Positions 16,599 through 27,250 of a stretch of DNA of 64,000 nucleotides are shown in pieces (position 1 is the first letter of the stretch; the number at the start of each line of letters is the position of its first letter). The DNA is from Roseateles_E cavernae (GTDB lineage Bacteria > Pseudomonadota > Gammaproteobacteria > Burkholderiales > Burkholderiaceae_C), in assembly GCF_040187885.1 (NCBI RefSeq), contig NZ_JBDPLH010000004.1, forward strand, positions 186,001-250,000, given 5' to 3'. The notes below the pieces were generated by a model. The model saw only the letters and a list, made by a program, of their open reading frames with translations. It was not told the origin of the DNA and ran no database searches. The position numbers and the translations under genes were made by a program.

Positions 16599-18680
16599 AT
16601 GTCCAGTATTCGTCGCCACCTCGCCTGGGCGGGCGTGGCCATTCTTGGCGCCGCGTCGCTGGCCGTTGTGGCCCTGGCGCGCGGCGAGGCGGTCAGCGCG
16701 CTATGGGTGGTGATCGCCGCCGTCTGCGTCTACCTGATCGGCTACCGCTACTACAGCCTGTTCCTGGCCACCAAGGTGCTGGGCCTGGACCCGACACGCC
16801 AGACGCCGGCCTGGAAGTACAACGACGGCCTGGACTACGTGCCGACGCACAAATACGTGCTGTACGGCCACCATTTCGCCGCGATCGCCGGCGCCGGCCC
16901 CCTGGTCGGCCCGGTGCTGGCCGCGCAGATGGGCTATCTGCCCGGGCTGCTGTGGATACTGGCCGGCGTGGTCTTCGCCGGTGCGGTGCAGGACTTCATC
17001 GTGCTCTTCATCTCGACGCGTCGCGACGGCCGCTCGCTGGGCGATCTGGTCAAGCAGGAGATGGGCATGGTGCCCGGCGTGATCGCGCTGTTCGGCGCTT
17101 TCATGATCATGATCATCATCCTGGCGGTGCTGGCCCTGATCGTCGTGAAGGCGCTGGCCGATTCGCCCTGGGGTACCTTCACCGTGGCGGCGACGATTCC
17201 TGTCGCGCTCTTCATGGGCGTCTATCTGCGCTACATCCGCCCGGGCCGCATCGGCGAGGTCTCCATCATCGGCTTCGTGCTGCTGATGCTGGCCATCATC
17301 GGCGGCCAGTGGGTGCACGAAAGCCCGACATGGGCGCCGCTGTTCACCTATGACGGCAAGGCCCTGACCTGGATGCTGATCGGCTACGGCTTCGTCGCCG
17401 CGTCGATCCCCGTCTGGCTGCTGCTGGCCCCGCGCGACTATCTGTCGACCTTTCTGAAGATCGGCACCATCGTCGCGCTGGCCATCGGCATCGTGATCGT
17501 GGCGCCGCCGCTGCAGATGCCCGCGTTCACGCAGTTCGCGGCCGGCAATGGGCCGGTCTGGTCGGGCAATCTATTCCCCTTCCTCTTCATCACGATCGCC
17601 TGCGGTGCGGTCTCGGGCTTCCATGCGCTGATCTCCTCGGGCACCACGCCCAAGATGCTGGACAACGAGGTCAACGCCCGCTTCATCGGCTATGGCGGCA
17701 TGCTGGCCGAGAGCTTTGTCGCGGTGATGGCCTTGGTGGCCGCTTCCTGCATCGAGCCGGGCGTCTATTTCGCGATGAACAGCCCGGCCGCGCTGGTGGG
17801 CAGCACGCCCGAAACCGTCGCGGCGACGCTGTCGACCTGGGGCTTCGTGATCACGCCCGAGATGCTGGTGCAGACCGCCAAGGATGTCGGCGAGAACACC
17901 ATCCTGGCTCGCGCCGGCGGTGCGCCGACACTGGCCGTCGGCATGGCCCACATCCTGCATCAGGTGGTCGGCGGCAAGACCATGATGGCCTTCTGGTACC
18001 ACTTCGCCATCCTGTTCGAGGCGCTCTTCATCCTGACCGCCGTGGACGCCGGCACGCGCGCCGGCCGCTTCATGCTGCAGGACCTGCTGGGCACCTTCGT
18101 GCCGGCGCTGAAGAAGACCGATTCGCTGCCGGCCAACCTGATCGCCACCGGCCTGTGCGTCGCGGCCTGGGGCTACTTCCTCTACCAGGGCGTGGTCGAT
18201 CCGCTGGGGGGCATCAACACCTTGTGGCCGCTGTTCGGCATCGCCAATCAGATGCTGGCCGCTGTCGCGCTGATGCTGGGCACGGTCGTGCTGTTCAAGA
18301 TGAAGAAGGACCGCTACGCCTGGGTCACCATTGTCCCTGCGGCCTGGCTGCTGGCCTGCACGATGACGGCCGGCTGGCTGAAGATCTTCTCGTCCGATCC
18401 CAAGGTGGGCTTCCTGGCCCATGCGCAGAAGTACGCCGATTCGCTGGCTGCCGGCACCGTGCTGGCGCCGGCCAAGAGCCTGGAGGCGATGGAACGCGTG
18501 ATCTTCAATGACCGTCTTGATGCGGCGCTGTGCGGTCTGTTCATCTTCGTCGTGCTGAGCGTGCTGGTCTACAGCGTCAAGGCCGTGGTCGCGGCGCGCG
18601 CCAGCCGCAAGCCGACCGCTCAGGAAACCGCTTACGAGCGCCTGCCGGCCGACACCACGCTGGGCGGCCAGCATGCTTGA
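16599..18680 (+). CDS. cstA: CstA-family carbon starvation / pyruvate (or peptide) transporter
   Basis: 693 residues with many membrane helices. The start has a strong ribosome-binding site (AAAGGAG, 8 bases upstream). Conserved CstA blocks include YNDGLDYVPTHKYVLYGHHFAAIAGAGPLVGP in outline (about 70-110), a QDFI segment, and DNEVNARFIGYGGM. The family covers CstA and BtsT of E. coli, which import pyruvate and, for CstA, have been linked to peptide uptake during carbon starvation. The small partner YbdD overlaps its stop by eight bases, as in other genomes. Control by the upstream Cache kinase and NarL-type regulator parallels, with different protein families, the BtsS/BtsR control of btsT. 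The exact substrate is not decidable from sequence. Confidence 0.92.
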   Translation: MSSIRRHLAWAGVAILGAASLAVVALARGEAVSALWVVIAAVCVYLIGYRYYSLFLATKVLGLDPTRQTPAWKYNDGLDYVPTHKYVLYGHHFAAIAGAGPLVGPVLAAQMGYLPGLLWILAGVVFAGAVQDFIVLFISTRRDGRSLGDLVKQEMGMVPGVIALFGAFMIMIIILAVLALIVVKALADSPWGTFTVAATIPVALFMGVYLRYIRPGRIGEVSIIGFVLLMLAIIGGQWVHESPTWAPLFTYDGKALTWMLIGYGFVAASIPVWLLLAPRDYLSTFLKIGTIVALAIGIVIVAPPLQMPAFTQFAAGNGPVWSGNLFPFLFITIACGAVSGFHALISSGTTPKMLDNEVNARFIGYGGMLAESFVAVMALVAASCIEPGVYFAMNSPAALVGSTPETVAATLSTWGFVITPEMLVQTAKDVGENTILARAGGAPTLAVGMAHILHQVVGGKTMMAFWYHFAILFEALFILTAVDAGTRAGRFMLQDLLGTFVPALKKTDSLPANLIATGLCVAAWGYFLYQGVVDPLGGINTLWPLFGIANQMLAAVALMLGTVVLFKMKKDRYAWVTIVPAAWLLACTMTAGWLKIFSSDPKVGFLAHAQKYADSLAAGTVLAPAKSLEAMERVIFNDRLDAALCGLFIFVVLSVLVYSVKAVVAARASRKPTAQETAYERLPADTTLGGQHA

Positions 18681-18879
18681 GGAGCAACTGGCCGGTCTCG
18701 GCCGGGCCGGCCGCTATATGGCGCAGAGCCTGCGCCTGATGGTGGGCCTGCCCGACTACGGCAGCTATCTCGAGCATATGCAGCGCACCCACCCGGAGCA
18801 GGCGCCGATGAGCTACGAAGCCTTTTTCCGCGAGCGCCAGCAGGCCCGCTACGGTGCCCGCATGGGCCGCTGCTGCTAG
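18673..18879 (+). CDS. YbdD/YjiX family small protein (CstA partner)
   Basis: 68 residues. It matches the YbdD/YjiX (DUF466) pattern: a basic amphipathic N-terminal half with MVGLPDYGSYLEHMQRTHPE, then MSYEAFFRERQQARYG and a C-terminal CC. These small proteins are almost always encoded directly after cstA-type transporters and are thought to assist them. The start overlaps the cstA stop by eight bases, indicating coupling. A 6-bp hairpin (GCTAGC at 18875-18880 and 18886-18891) lies at its stop codon. Confidence 0.93.
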   Translation: MLEEQLAGLGRAGRYMAQSLRLMVGLPDYGSYLEHMQRTHPEQAPMSYEAFFRERQQARYGARMGRCC

Positions 18880-18971
18880 CCTGTTGCTAGCGATCGCGGC
18901 AAGGACTACATTGCGGCCTATGGCCCTGTTCGTGGCCGGCCCGGCCACCGAGTTCTTGCAAGGAGTTCGCG

Positions 18972-19481
18972 ATGCGCAAAAGGATCTACTGGTTGCTGCC
19001 CGACCAAGGCAGCGCGGTCAAAACCATGAACGAGCTCTTGCTGGCCCGCATCAGCGAGCCGCATATCCATTTCGTCGCCCGTGAGGGTGCCGATATGAGC
19101 GGCCTGCATGCGGCCAATGTGCTGCAGACCTCGGACCTGGTCGAGGCGGCCCAGACCGGCCTGCTGCTGGGCGCCGGGCTCGGTGCGGCGCTGGGCGTCG
19201 TCGGCGCCTATGTGCTGGCCGGCACCGCACCGCCGGCCCTGATCGTGATCGCGCTGGCCGGCATCGGCGCGGTGCTGGGCACCTGGTCGTCCAGCATGAT
19301 AGGCAGTTCGACCCCGAGCCGGCGGCTGACCCGGTTCGACAAGGCCATCGAGGCCGGCCAGTATCTGCTGATGGTCGATGTGCCGCGCTCGCGCGTCACC
19401 GAAATCGAGCAGTTGCTCGAGCGCACCCATCCCGAGGCGCATTTCGAGGGCCTGGAGCCCAACGTCCCAGCCTTCCCCTGA
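18972..19481 (+). CDS. Small membrane protein with glycine-rich hairpin, DUF1269-like
   Basis: 169 residues. Two adjacent hydrophobic segments at about 60-103 are rich in glycine and alanine (GLLLGAGLGAALGVVGAYVLAG and IVIALAGIGAVLG in part), forming a glycine-zipper-like hairpin. The flanking soluble parts carry RKRIYWLLPD at the start and HFEGLEPNVPAFP at the end. This resembles DUF1269-type membrane proteins of unknown function. An AGGAG ribosome-binding site lies 8 bases before the ATG. A palindrome (GTGGCC ... GGCCAC, 18932-18948) upstream may separate it from ybdD. The strong palindrome at 19504-19525 follows. Confidence 0.65.
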   Translation: MRKRIYWLLPDQGSAVKTMNELLLARISEPHIHFVAREGADMSGLHAANVLQTSDLVEAAQTGLLLGAGLGAALGVVGAYVLAGTAPPALIVIALAGIGAVLGTWSSSMIGSSTPSRRLTRFDKAIEAGQYLLMVDVPRSRVTEIEQLLERTHPEAHFEGLEPNVPAFP

Positions 19482-19503
19482 CCGACCGGGGTTTGGAAAC
19501 AAG

Positions 19504-19525
19504 AAGGGGCGCCGCGGCGCCCCTT
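19504..19525. terminator. Palindromic hairpin between convergent genes
   Basis: A perfect 22-base palindrome (arms AAGGGGCGC and GCGCCCCTT around CGCG) lies between the convergent ends of the membrane-protein gene and ileS, 8 bases before the ileS stop. Such placement and symmetry fit a bidirectional transcription terminator, though the T-tract is short on both strands. Confidence 0.65.
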
Positions 19526-19532
19526 GCTACGC

Positions 19533-22385
19533 TCAGGCCACGCTGCGCGGCTCGCCCGTGCCGTAGAGATTGCTGTCGCAGCGGCCGCAGATCGTCGGGT
19601 GGGCCGGGTTGGCGCCGACATCGTCGCGGTAGTGCCAGCAGCGCTCGCACTTGGCCTGGCTCGACGGCGTGACCGTGACGCTGAGCTCATCGGCCGGCAC
19701 CAGGCTGGCAGCCGAGGTGATCAGCACGAACTTCAGGTCCTCGCCCAGGCTTTGCAGCAGGGCCAGGTCTTGCGGGTTGACGCCCAGGCTGACCTCGGCC
19801 TGCAGCGAGGAACCGACACCGCCGGCGGCGCGCACGGCCTCGATGGCCTTGTTGACCGCGTCGCGGATCGCGTGGATGCGGTCCCACTTGGCGATCAGGC
19901 TGCTGTCGCTGCCCTCGAACTGCCAGTAGGTCTCGGTGAAGATCGAGTCGTCGGCATGGCCGCCGTCGAAGATGGCCCAGGCTTCCTCGGCCGTGAAGCT
20001 CAGGAAGGGCGCCATCCAGCGCAGCATGGCCTGGGTGATCTGCCACAGCGCGGTCTGCGCCGAGCGGCGCGCCAGGCTGCCGGGGGCGGTGGTGTAGAGC
20101 CGGTCCTTCAGCACATCGAGGTAGAAGCCGCCCAGGTCTTCCGAGCAGTAGACCTGCAGCTTGGCCACCACCGGATGGAATTCATAGCGCTCGTAGTGCG
20201 CCAGGATCTCGGCCTGCAGCTCGGCCGCACGCGCCAGCGCATAGCGGTCGACTTCCAGCAGCTGCGCCAGCGGCACTGCGTCTTTCCGGGCATCGAAGTC
20301 GCTGGTGTTGGCCAGCAGGAAACGCAGGGTGTTGCGGATGCGGCGGTAGGCATCGACGACGCGGGCGAGGATCTTGTCGTCGATGGCGAGGTCGCCGGAG
20401 TAGTCGGTGGCGGCGCACCACAGGCGGATGATCTCGGCACCCATCTTGTCGCTGACCAGCTGCGGCGCGACCGTGTTGCCGACCGACTTGCTCATCTTGC
20501 GGCCCTGGCCGTCAACGGTGAAGCCGTGGGTCAGCAGGCCGCGGTAGGGTGCGCGGTCATTGAGGGCGCAGCTGATCAGCAGCGAGCTGTGGAACCAGCC
20601 GCGATGCTGGTCATGGCCTTCCAGGTAGAGATCGGCCTCGGGGCCGCTCTCGTGCGCCGCGCCGGCATGGCTGCCCTTGAGCACGTGCTGGAAGGTCGAG
20701 CCGGAGTCGAACCAGACGTCGAGGATGTCGCTGCCCTTGCTGTAGACATCGGCCTCGGCACCCAGCCATTCGGCAGGGTCAAGTTTTGCCCAGGCCTCGA
20801 CCCCGCCGGCTTCCACCAGCTGCGCGGCGCGCTCGATGAATTCCAGCGTCTGCGGATGCGGCAGACCGCTGTCCTTGTGCAGGAAGATCGGCAGCGGCAC
20901 GCCCCAGCTGCGCTGGCGCGAGATGCACCAGTCGGGCCGGCCGGCGATCATGTCGTGCAGACGGGTGCGGCCGTTCTCGGGATAGAAGCTGGTCGCGGCG
21001 ATGGCGTCCAGCGCGATCCGGCGCAGGGTCTTGGGCGCCTTGTCGACGCTGAAGACACCCTGAGTTCCGGATTCAGCCTCGTCCATGCGCACAAACCACT
21101 GCGCGGCCGCACGGTAGATCACCGGCGTCTTGTGGCGCCAGCAGTGCGGATAGCTGTGGGTGATCTTGCTGTGCGAGAGCAGGCGGCCGGCATCTTCCAG
21201 CGCTTGCGCGATGAGCGGATTGGCCTTCCAGATGTGCTGGCCGCCGAACAGCGGCAGCTCGGCCTCGTAAGTGCCATTGCCCTGCACCGGGTTCAGGATG
21301 TCCTTGAAGGCCAGGCCGTGGGCGACGCAGGAGTTGAAGTCATCGAGGCCGTAGGCGGGCGCCGAATGGACCACGCCGGTGCCGTCCTCGGCGGTGGCGT
21401 AGTCGGCCAGGTAGACCGGGCTCTCGCGGTCATAGCCGGCGTCGACATGGGCCAGCGGGTGCTTGAACTTCAGCAGCTCGAGTTGCTTGCCCAGCGTCGT
21501 GGCCAGCACCTGGCCCTCGAGCTTCCAGCGCGCCAGGCATTTCTCGACCAGGGCCTCGGCCACCATGAAGATGCCGCGCGGCGTGTCGACCAGGGCGTAG
21601 CTGAGCTCGGGGTTGAGATTCAGCGCCTGGTTGGCCGGGATGGTCCAGGGCGTGGTCGTCCAGATGACGGTGAAGGCGTCCTTGGCCAGCGAGGGCAGGC
21701 CGAAGGCGGCGGCCAGCTTGGCCGGCTCGGCGCTCAGAAAGGCCACGTCGACGGCCGGGCTCTGCTTGTCGGCGTACTCGATCTCGAACTCGGCCAGCGA
21801 GGAGCCGCAGTCGAAGCACCAGTAGACGGGCTTCAAGCCGCGGTAGACGAAGCCGCGCTCGAACAGGCGCTTCAGCACGCGGATCTCGCCGGCCTCGTTG
21901 GCGAAGTTCATCGTCTTGTACGGGTTCTCCCAGTCGCCCAGCACGCCCAGGCGCTTGAAGTCGGCGCGCTGCTGGTCGATCTGTTCGGTCGCGTAGGCGC
22001 GGCTCTTGGCCTGCACCTCGTCGCGTGGCAGGCCACGGCCGAAGGTCTTCTCGATCTGGTTCTCGATCGGCAGGCCGTGGCAGTCCCAGCCGGGGATGTA
22101 GGCCGCATCGAAGCCCGCCAGCTGGCGCGCCTTGACGATCATGTCCTTGAGGATCTTGTTCGCGGCATGGCCGATATGGATCTGGCCGTTGGCGTAGGGC
22201 GGGCCGTCGTGCAGCACGAACTTCGGGCGGCCCACACGGGCATCCCGCAGGCGCTTGTAGACACCGCGGTCTTCCCAGCTCTTGACCCAGCCCGGCTCGC
22301 GCTTGGGCAGGTCGCCGCGCATCGGGAAGAGGGTGTCGGGCAGATTTAGCGTGGCGCGGTAATCCGGTTTGGTGGCGTCGGTCAT
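19533..22385 (-). CDS. ileS: Isoleucyl-tRNA synthetase
   Basis: 950 residues, the normal bacterial IleRS length. The class I signature PPYANGQIHIGHA places HIGH at residues 70-73; the second signature GRKMSKSVGN is in the C-terminal half. The editing-domain block TTTPWTIPANQALN and the C-terminal zinc site (CERCWHYRD ... CGRC) are present. It charges tRNA-Ile and edits misactivated valine in the cytoplasm. I took the ATG at 22385; an in-frame ATG at 22397 is possible. The ribF gene lies 88 bases upstream on the same strand, the usual arrangement, but lspA does not follow directly. Confidence 0.97.
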   Translation of the reverse strand: MTDATKPDYRATLNLPDTLFPMRGDLPKREPGWVKSWEDRGVYKRLRDARVGRPKFVLHDGPPYANGQIHIGHAANKILKDMIVKARQLAGFDAAYIPGWDCHGLPIENQIEKTFGRGLPRDEVQAKSRAYATEQIDQQRADFKRLGVLGDWENPYKTMNFANEAGEIRVLKRLFERGFVYRGLKPVYWCFDCGSSLAEFEIEYADKQSPAVDVAFLSAEPAKLAAAFGLPSLAKDAFTVIWTTTPWTIPANQALNLNPELSYALVDTPRGIFMVAEALVEKCLARWKLEGQVLATTLGKQLELLKFKHPLAHVDAGYDRESPVYLADYATAEDGTGVVHSAPAYGLDDFNSCVAHGLAFKDILNPVQGNGTYEAELPLFGGQHIWKANPLIAQALEDAGRLLSHSKITHSYPHCWRHKTPVIYRAAAQWFVRMDEAESGTQGVFSVDKAPKTLRRIALDAIAATSFYPENGRTRLHDMIAGRPDWCISRQRSWGVPLPIFLHKDSGLPHPQTLEFIERAAQLVEAGGVEAWAKLDPAEWLGAEADVYSKGSDILDVWFDSGSTFQHVLKGSHAGAAHESGPEADLYLEGHDQHRGWFHSSLLISCALNDRAPYRGLLTHGFTVDGQGRKMSKSVGNTVAPQLVSDKMGAEIIRLWCAATDYSGDLAIDDKILARVVDAYRRIRNTLRFLLANTSDFDARKDAVPLAQLLEVDRYALARAAELQAEILAHYERYEFHPVVAKLQVYCSEDLGGFYLDVLKDRLYTTAPGSLARRSAQTALWQITQAMLRWMAPFLSFTAEEAWAIFDGGHADDSIFTETYWQFEGSDSSLIAKWDRIHAIRDAVNKAIEAVRAAGGVGSSLQAEVSLGVNPQDLALLQSLGEDLKFVLITSAASLVPADELSVTVTPSSQAKCERCWHYRDDVGANPAHPTICGRCDSNLYGTGEPRSVA

Positions 22386-22473
22386 GGCAGGCGGCAATCA
22401 GGGACAGGCATGAGCCTGCAAATCGGGGGTGTGCCCGGCGGGCACAGACTGAGGAGGAGGCGCGCTCAGCGCT

Positions 22474-23508
22474 TCAAATTCGGTCGCGCGTGGTCTGGCG
22501 GCGCAGCGAGGCATGGGTTGCCACATGGCCCGCCAGATAGGCGCGCGCGTTATCCACGTCCTGACGGATCGCGGCCGTCAAGGCGTCCAGCCCCTCGTAG
22601 CGGGCTTCGTCGCGCAGTTTGTGCAGGAGTTCCACGCGCACGAGTTTACCGTAGGCCCCGTCGGCCCCCAGCTCGGCCGGCCAGTCCAGGCAATGCACTT
22701 CCAGCAGCACCCGGCCGGCATGCTCGATGGTCGGCCGCACGCCCAGCGAGGCGACGCCGTCCAGCGGCCCCTGTGTCAGCCCATGCGTGCGCACCGCATA
22801 AATGCCTTTGGCGGCCGGCTTGTCATGCGGGAAGCGCAGGTTCAGCGTGCGAAAACCATCGGCCGCGCCGGCCGCCGATTCGCCCAGCATCCGGCCCAGC
22901 TTCTTGCCATGCACGACATGGCCGGAGATCGAGTAGGGCCGGCCCAGCAGGCTGGCGGCCGCCTCCATATCGCCCTGGCTCAGCGCCTCGCGCACCGCCG
23001 AGCTGGACACGCGCAGACCATGGACCTCGTAGCTCATCATGCGGGCGACATCGAAGCCCATGCGCTGGCCGGCCGCGTCCAGCGTGGCGTAGTCACCCTG
23101 GCGCTTGGCGCCGAAGCGGAAATCGTCGCCCACCAGCACGTACTTGGCACCCAGGCCCTGCCGCAAGACCTGCTGGATGAAGTCCTGCGCGCTCAGCGAG
23201 GCCAGCGACTCATCGAAACGCAGCACAACGACCTGGTCGATGCCGCAGCGCTCGAGCTCGCTGAGCTTGTCGCGCAGCGGCGCGATACGGGCCGGGGCGA
23301 GCTCGGGCTTGCCCAGTTTGGCGGCGAAAAAGTCGCGCGGATGCGGCTCGAAAGTCAGCACACAGGTCGGCAGACCGCGATGCAGGGCTTCTGATTTCAG
23401 CAAGGCCAGCATGGCCTGGTGGCCGCGATGCACGCCGTCGAAATTGCCGATGGTCAGCGCACAGGCGGGTGCGATGCCGGGATGGTGGAAGCCGCGAAAG
23501 ACATGCAT
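22474..23508 (-). CDS. ribF: Bifunctional riboflavin kinase / FAD synthetase
   Basis: 344 residues, slightly longer than the usual 310-320. The N-terminal FAD synthetase domain has the nucleotidyltransferase signature GNFDGVHRGH (21-30) and the SSSAVREAL block. The C-terminal riboflavin kinase domain has SISGHVVHGKKLGR and GIYAVRT, then VGVRPT-like SLGVRPTIEH. The enzyme makes FMN and then FAD from riboflavin. The last 20 residues (HATHASLRRQTTRDRI and nearby) go beyond the usual end and look variable. It lies directly upstream of ileS, as in most proteobacteria. Confidence 0.96.
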   Translation of the reverse strand: MHVFRGFHHPGIAPACALTIGNFDGVHRGHQAMLALLKSEALHRGLPTCVLTFEPHPRDFFAAKLGKPELAPARIAPLRDKLSELERCGIDQVVVLRFDESLASLSAQDFIQQVLRQGLGAKYVLVGDDFRFGAKRQGDYATLDAAGQRMGFDVARMMSYEVHGLRVSSSAVREALSQGDMEAAASLLGRPYSISGHVVHGKKLGRMLGESAAGAADGFRTLNLRFPHDKPAAKGIYAVRTHGLTQGPLDGVASLGVRPTIEHAGRVLLEVHCLDWPAELGADGAYGKLVRVELLHKLRDEARYEGLDALTAAIRQDVDNARAYLAGHVATHASLRRQTTRDRI

Positions 23509-23529
23509 CCAGGGATTATCTACGCAGGC

Positions 23530-25362
<1,833 letters not shown>

Positions 25363-25519
25363 ACAGCTAGGACGCGGCACCCTTGCTGGGCGCTCTAGGA
25401 CGGGTGGCGGCAAGCAAGGCGCCCGCCGCATCAATCCCTAGGTTCTACAGATCGCCGATGACAAACATCCTAGGAGGAACCCGCAAGCGTGGTGTGGCCG
25501 CCGCAAAGCCTAGGGAAAC
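25363..25519. promoter_or_regulatory. Intergenic region with five CTAGG sites and overlapping inverted repeats
   Basis: This 157-base gap between rsuA and the hybrid kinase gene (both minus strand) contains CTAGG at 25367, 25395, 25438, 25470 and 25510, three of them as the full palindrome CCTAGG. It also holds the inverted repeat CCTTGCT (25381-25387) / AGCAAGG (25413-25419), and a second stem, GGGCGC (25388-25393) with GCGCCC (25419-25424), that cannot form at the same time. It presumably carries the kinase promoter, but no convincing -35/-10 pair was found. Confidence 0.45.
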
Positions 25520-26257
25520 TCAGGGGGTGATCAGGCTCGGGCTGCTGACCCAGGTCCACTGGCCGGGCTTCAGATCGGCCGGCAAGGTCAGCGCGCCGAA
25601 CTGCGGGCGGTGCAGGGCTTCGACGCGATTGCCGACCGCCGCGACCATGCGCTTGACCTGGTGGTATTTGCCCTCGATCAAGGTCAGACGCAGGCCGTGG
25701 GTGCCCGCCGCCGTTGCGAAAGCCTCGGCGCCTTCCGCGTGTGCCTGCTCGGCCTTGCGCGCGGGCTTGCCGGGCGCCGGATCCGGCTCGTGCAGCTCAA
25801 CGCCGGCCAGCAGCCGCGCGACCTGCTCCGGCGTCACCTCATGCTTGCACTGCGCTTCGTAGATCTTGGGCACATGGTGCTTGGGGCTGGTCAGCTTGTG
25901 GATCAGGCTGCCGTCATCGGTCAGCAGCAGCAGGCCGGTGGTGTCCTCGTCGAGCCGTCCGACCGGCTGCACATTGCGCTCGCGCAGCGGCCCGGGCAGC
26001 AGGGTCATCACGCTGGGATGGTGCTTGGGCTTCTGGGAACACTCGTAGCCGGCCGGCTTGTTCAGCAGGATCAGGGCCTTCTCGTAAAAGGGCCAGGTCT
26101 TGCCGCTGACGACGAACTCCAGGCCCTCGGTCTCGAATTCGGCATCGGCGTCCTCGATGAGCTCGCCGTTGACGCTGACCTCGCCGTTGTAGATCAGGCC
26201 GGCGCACAGGCGGCGGGTGCCGAAGCCTTGGGAAAATAGAATTTGTGACAGACGCAT
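25520..26257 (-). CDS. rsuA: 16S rRNA pseudouridine synthase, RsuA family
   Basis: 245 residues. It begins with an S4-like RNA-binding segment (MRLSQILFSQGFGTRR ... VSVNGELIEDAD), then the pseudouridine synthase domain. The signature GRLDEDTTGLLLLTDDG contains the catalytic aspartate, and NKPAGYECSQ precedes it, as in RsuA, which modifies position 516 of 16S rRNA. RluB/E/F-type relatives are alternatives, but the CSQKPKHHPSV segment favours RsuA. An alanine/glutamate-rich insertion (KPARKAEQAHAEGAEAF) lies before HGLRLTLIEGKYHQVKRM. It follows the P1 peptidase gene after 7 bases and is likely the last gene of that unit. Confidence 0.9.
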   Translation of the reverse strand: MRLSQILFSQGFGTRRLCAGLIYNGEVSVNGELIEDADAEFETEGLEFVVSGKTWPFYEKALILLNKPAGYECSQKPKHHPSVMTLLPGPLRERNVQPVGRLDEDTTGLLLLTDDGSLIHKLTSPKHHVPKIYEAQCKHEVTPEQVARLLAGVELHEPDPAPGKPARKAEQAHAEGAEAFATAAGTHGLRLTLIEGKYHQVKRMVAAVGNRVEALHRPQFGALTLPADLKPGQWTWVSSPSLITP

Positions 26258-26264
26258 GGGCCGA

Positions 26265-27233
26265 TTATCCGGCCAGCTCGGCCACAGCCGGCAGGCCGGG
26301 CAGGCCGGTCGCGGCCCGCACCGCACGCAGGACCGCGCGGGCGGTGACTTCGGCCGCCAGCGGCCCGAGCAGGCGGAGGTCGCCGCGTTCGCCCGTCGTG
26401 CCTGTTGCCAGCGAGAAGATCACATCGCCATCGCTGACCGTGTGGACCGGGTTGATCGTGCGGGCCAGGCCGTCGTGTGCCATCTGGGCCAGCTTTTTGG
26501 CGCCTGCCTTGTCCAGGCTGGCATCGGTCGCGACGATGCCCAGGGTGGTGGCCGTGCCGCTGAGCGGCACGGCGGGCAACTCGCCGCGCAGCATCGCCTG
26601 CAGCATGCCCAGCGGCCGGCCGTCGTCGCCGCGCGCGCCGGCGATCAACTGGCCGCTGGCCGGGTCGATGATGTCGCCGATCGCATTGACCACCACCAGG
26701 GCGCCGACGGTGACTCCGCCGACCGTCACCGAGGCCGTGCCGATGCCGCCCTTCATCGCGTGTGCAATGCCGCGCAGCTTGCCCAGCGTGGCACCGGTGC
26801 CGGCGCCGACCGAGCCCTCGGCCGGCGCCCGCGAGCTGGCGGCCTCGCAGGCCGCATAGCCGGCGGCCGCATCGGGGCTGATCGCCGGATCGCCCAGCCA
26901 GAGATCAAACAGCACGGCGGCCGGCACGATGGGCACGCATGCCGGTCCCACCGCGACGCCGTGGCCGCGCTCGGCCAGCCAGCGCATCACGCCGCCGGCG
27001 GCGTCCAGGCCGAAGGCGCTGCCGCCGGTCAGCAGCAGGCCATGAATCTGGTCCACCGTGTTCTCGGGCGCCAGCAGATCGGTCTCGCGGGTGCCGGGTG
27101 CCGCGCCGCGCACATCGACGCCGGCGGTGGCCCCTTGCGGGCACAGCAAGACCGTACAGCCGGTCGGGCGGCGGTGGTCGGTATGGTGGCCGACCATCAG
27201 GCCGGCCACATCGCAGATCGAGGAATCGGGCAT
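26265..27233 (-). CDS. P1 (S58) family peptidase, DmpA/NylC-like
   Basis: 322 residues from the ATG at 27233. It matches the S58/DmpA fold: ICDVAGLMVGHHTD at the N-terminus, CTVLLCPQGATAGVDVRGAAPGTRETDLL, then LTGGSAFGLDAAGGVMRWLAERG and the glycine-rich VGAGTGATLGKLRG. The proteins in this family are N-terminal-nucleophile hydrolases that split themselves in two; I take the nucleophile to be in the TLGIVATDASLDK segment by analogy with NylC, but this is tentative. Members cleave beta-peptides, D-amino-acid amides or nylon oligomers; the substrate here is unknown. It sits 17 bases after the small acyl-CoA dehydrogenase gene, so it is probably part of that operon. Confidence 0.85.
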   Translation of the reverse strand: MPDSSICDVAGLMVGHHTDHRRPTGCTVLLCPQGATAGVDVRGAAPGTRETDLLAPENTVDQIHGLLLTGGSAFGLDAAGGVMRWLAERGHGVAVGPACVPIVPAAVLFDLWLGDPAISPDAAAGYAACEAASSRAPAEGSVGAGTGATLGKLRGIAHAMKGGIGTASVTVGGVTVGALVVVNAIGDIIDPASGQLIAGARGDDGRPLGMLQAMLRGELPAVPLSGTATTLGIVATDASLDKAGAKKLAQMAHDGLARTINPVHTVSDGDVIFSLATGTTGERGDLRLLGPLAAEVTARAVLRAVRAATGLPGLPAVAELAG

Positions 27234-27250
27234 CAGGCCGCGAGCCCGCC

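Noticed and set aside
19524..22349. A 941-codon open frame on the plus strand opposite ileS
   Set aside because: The minus strand encodes an unmistakable isoleucyl-tRNA synthetase. Long antisense frames are expected at this GC content, and the translation is A/G/R/Q-rich with no domain.
25472..25530. AGGAGG followed by GTG and a 13-codon frame on the plus strand (possible leader peptide)
   Set aside because: No plus-strand gene follows that it could control; the next plus-strand sequence is antisense to rsuA. The spacing of 11 bases is also long.
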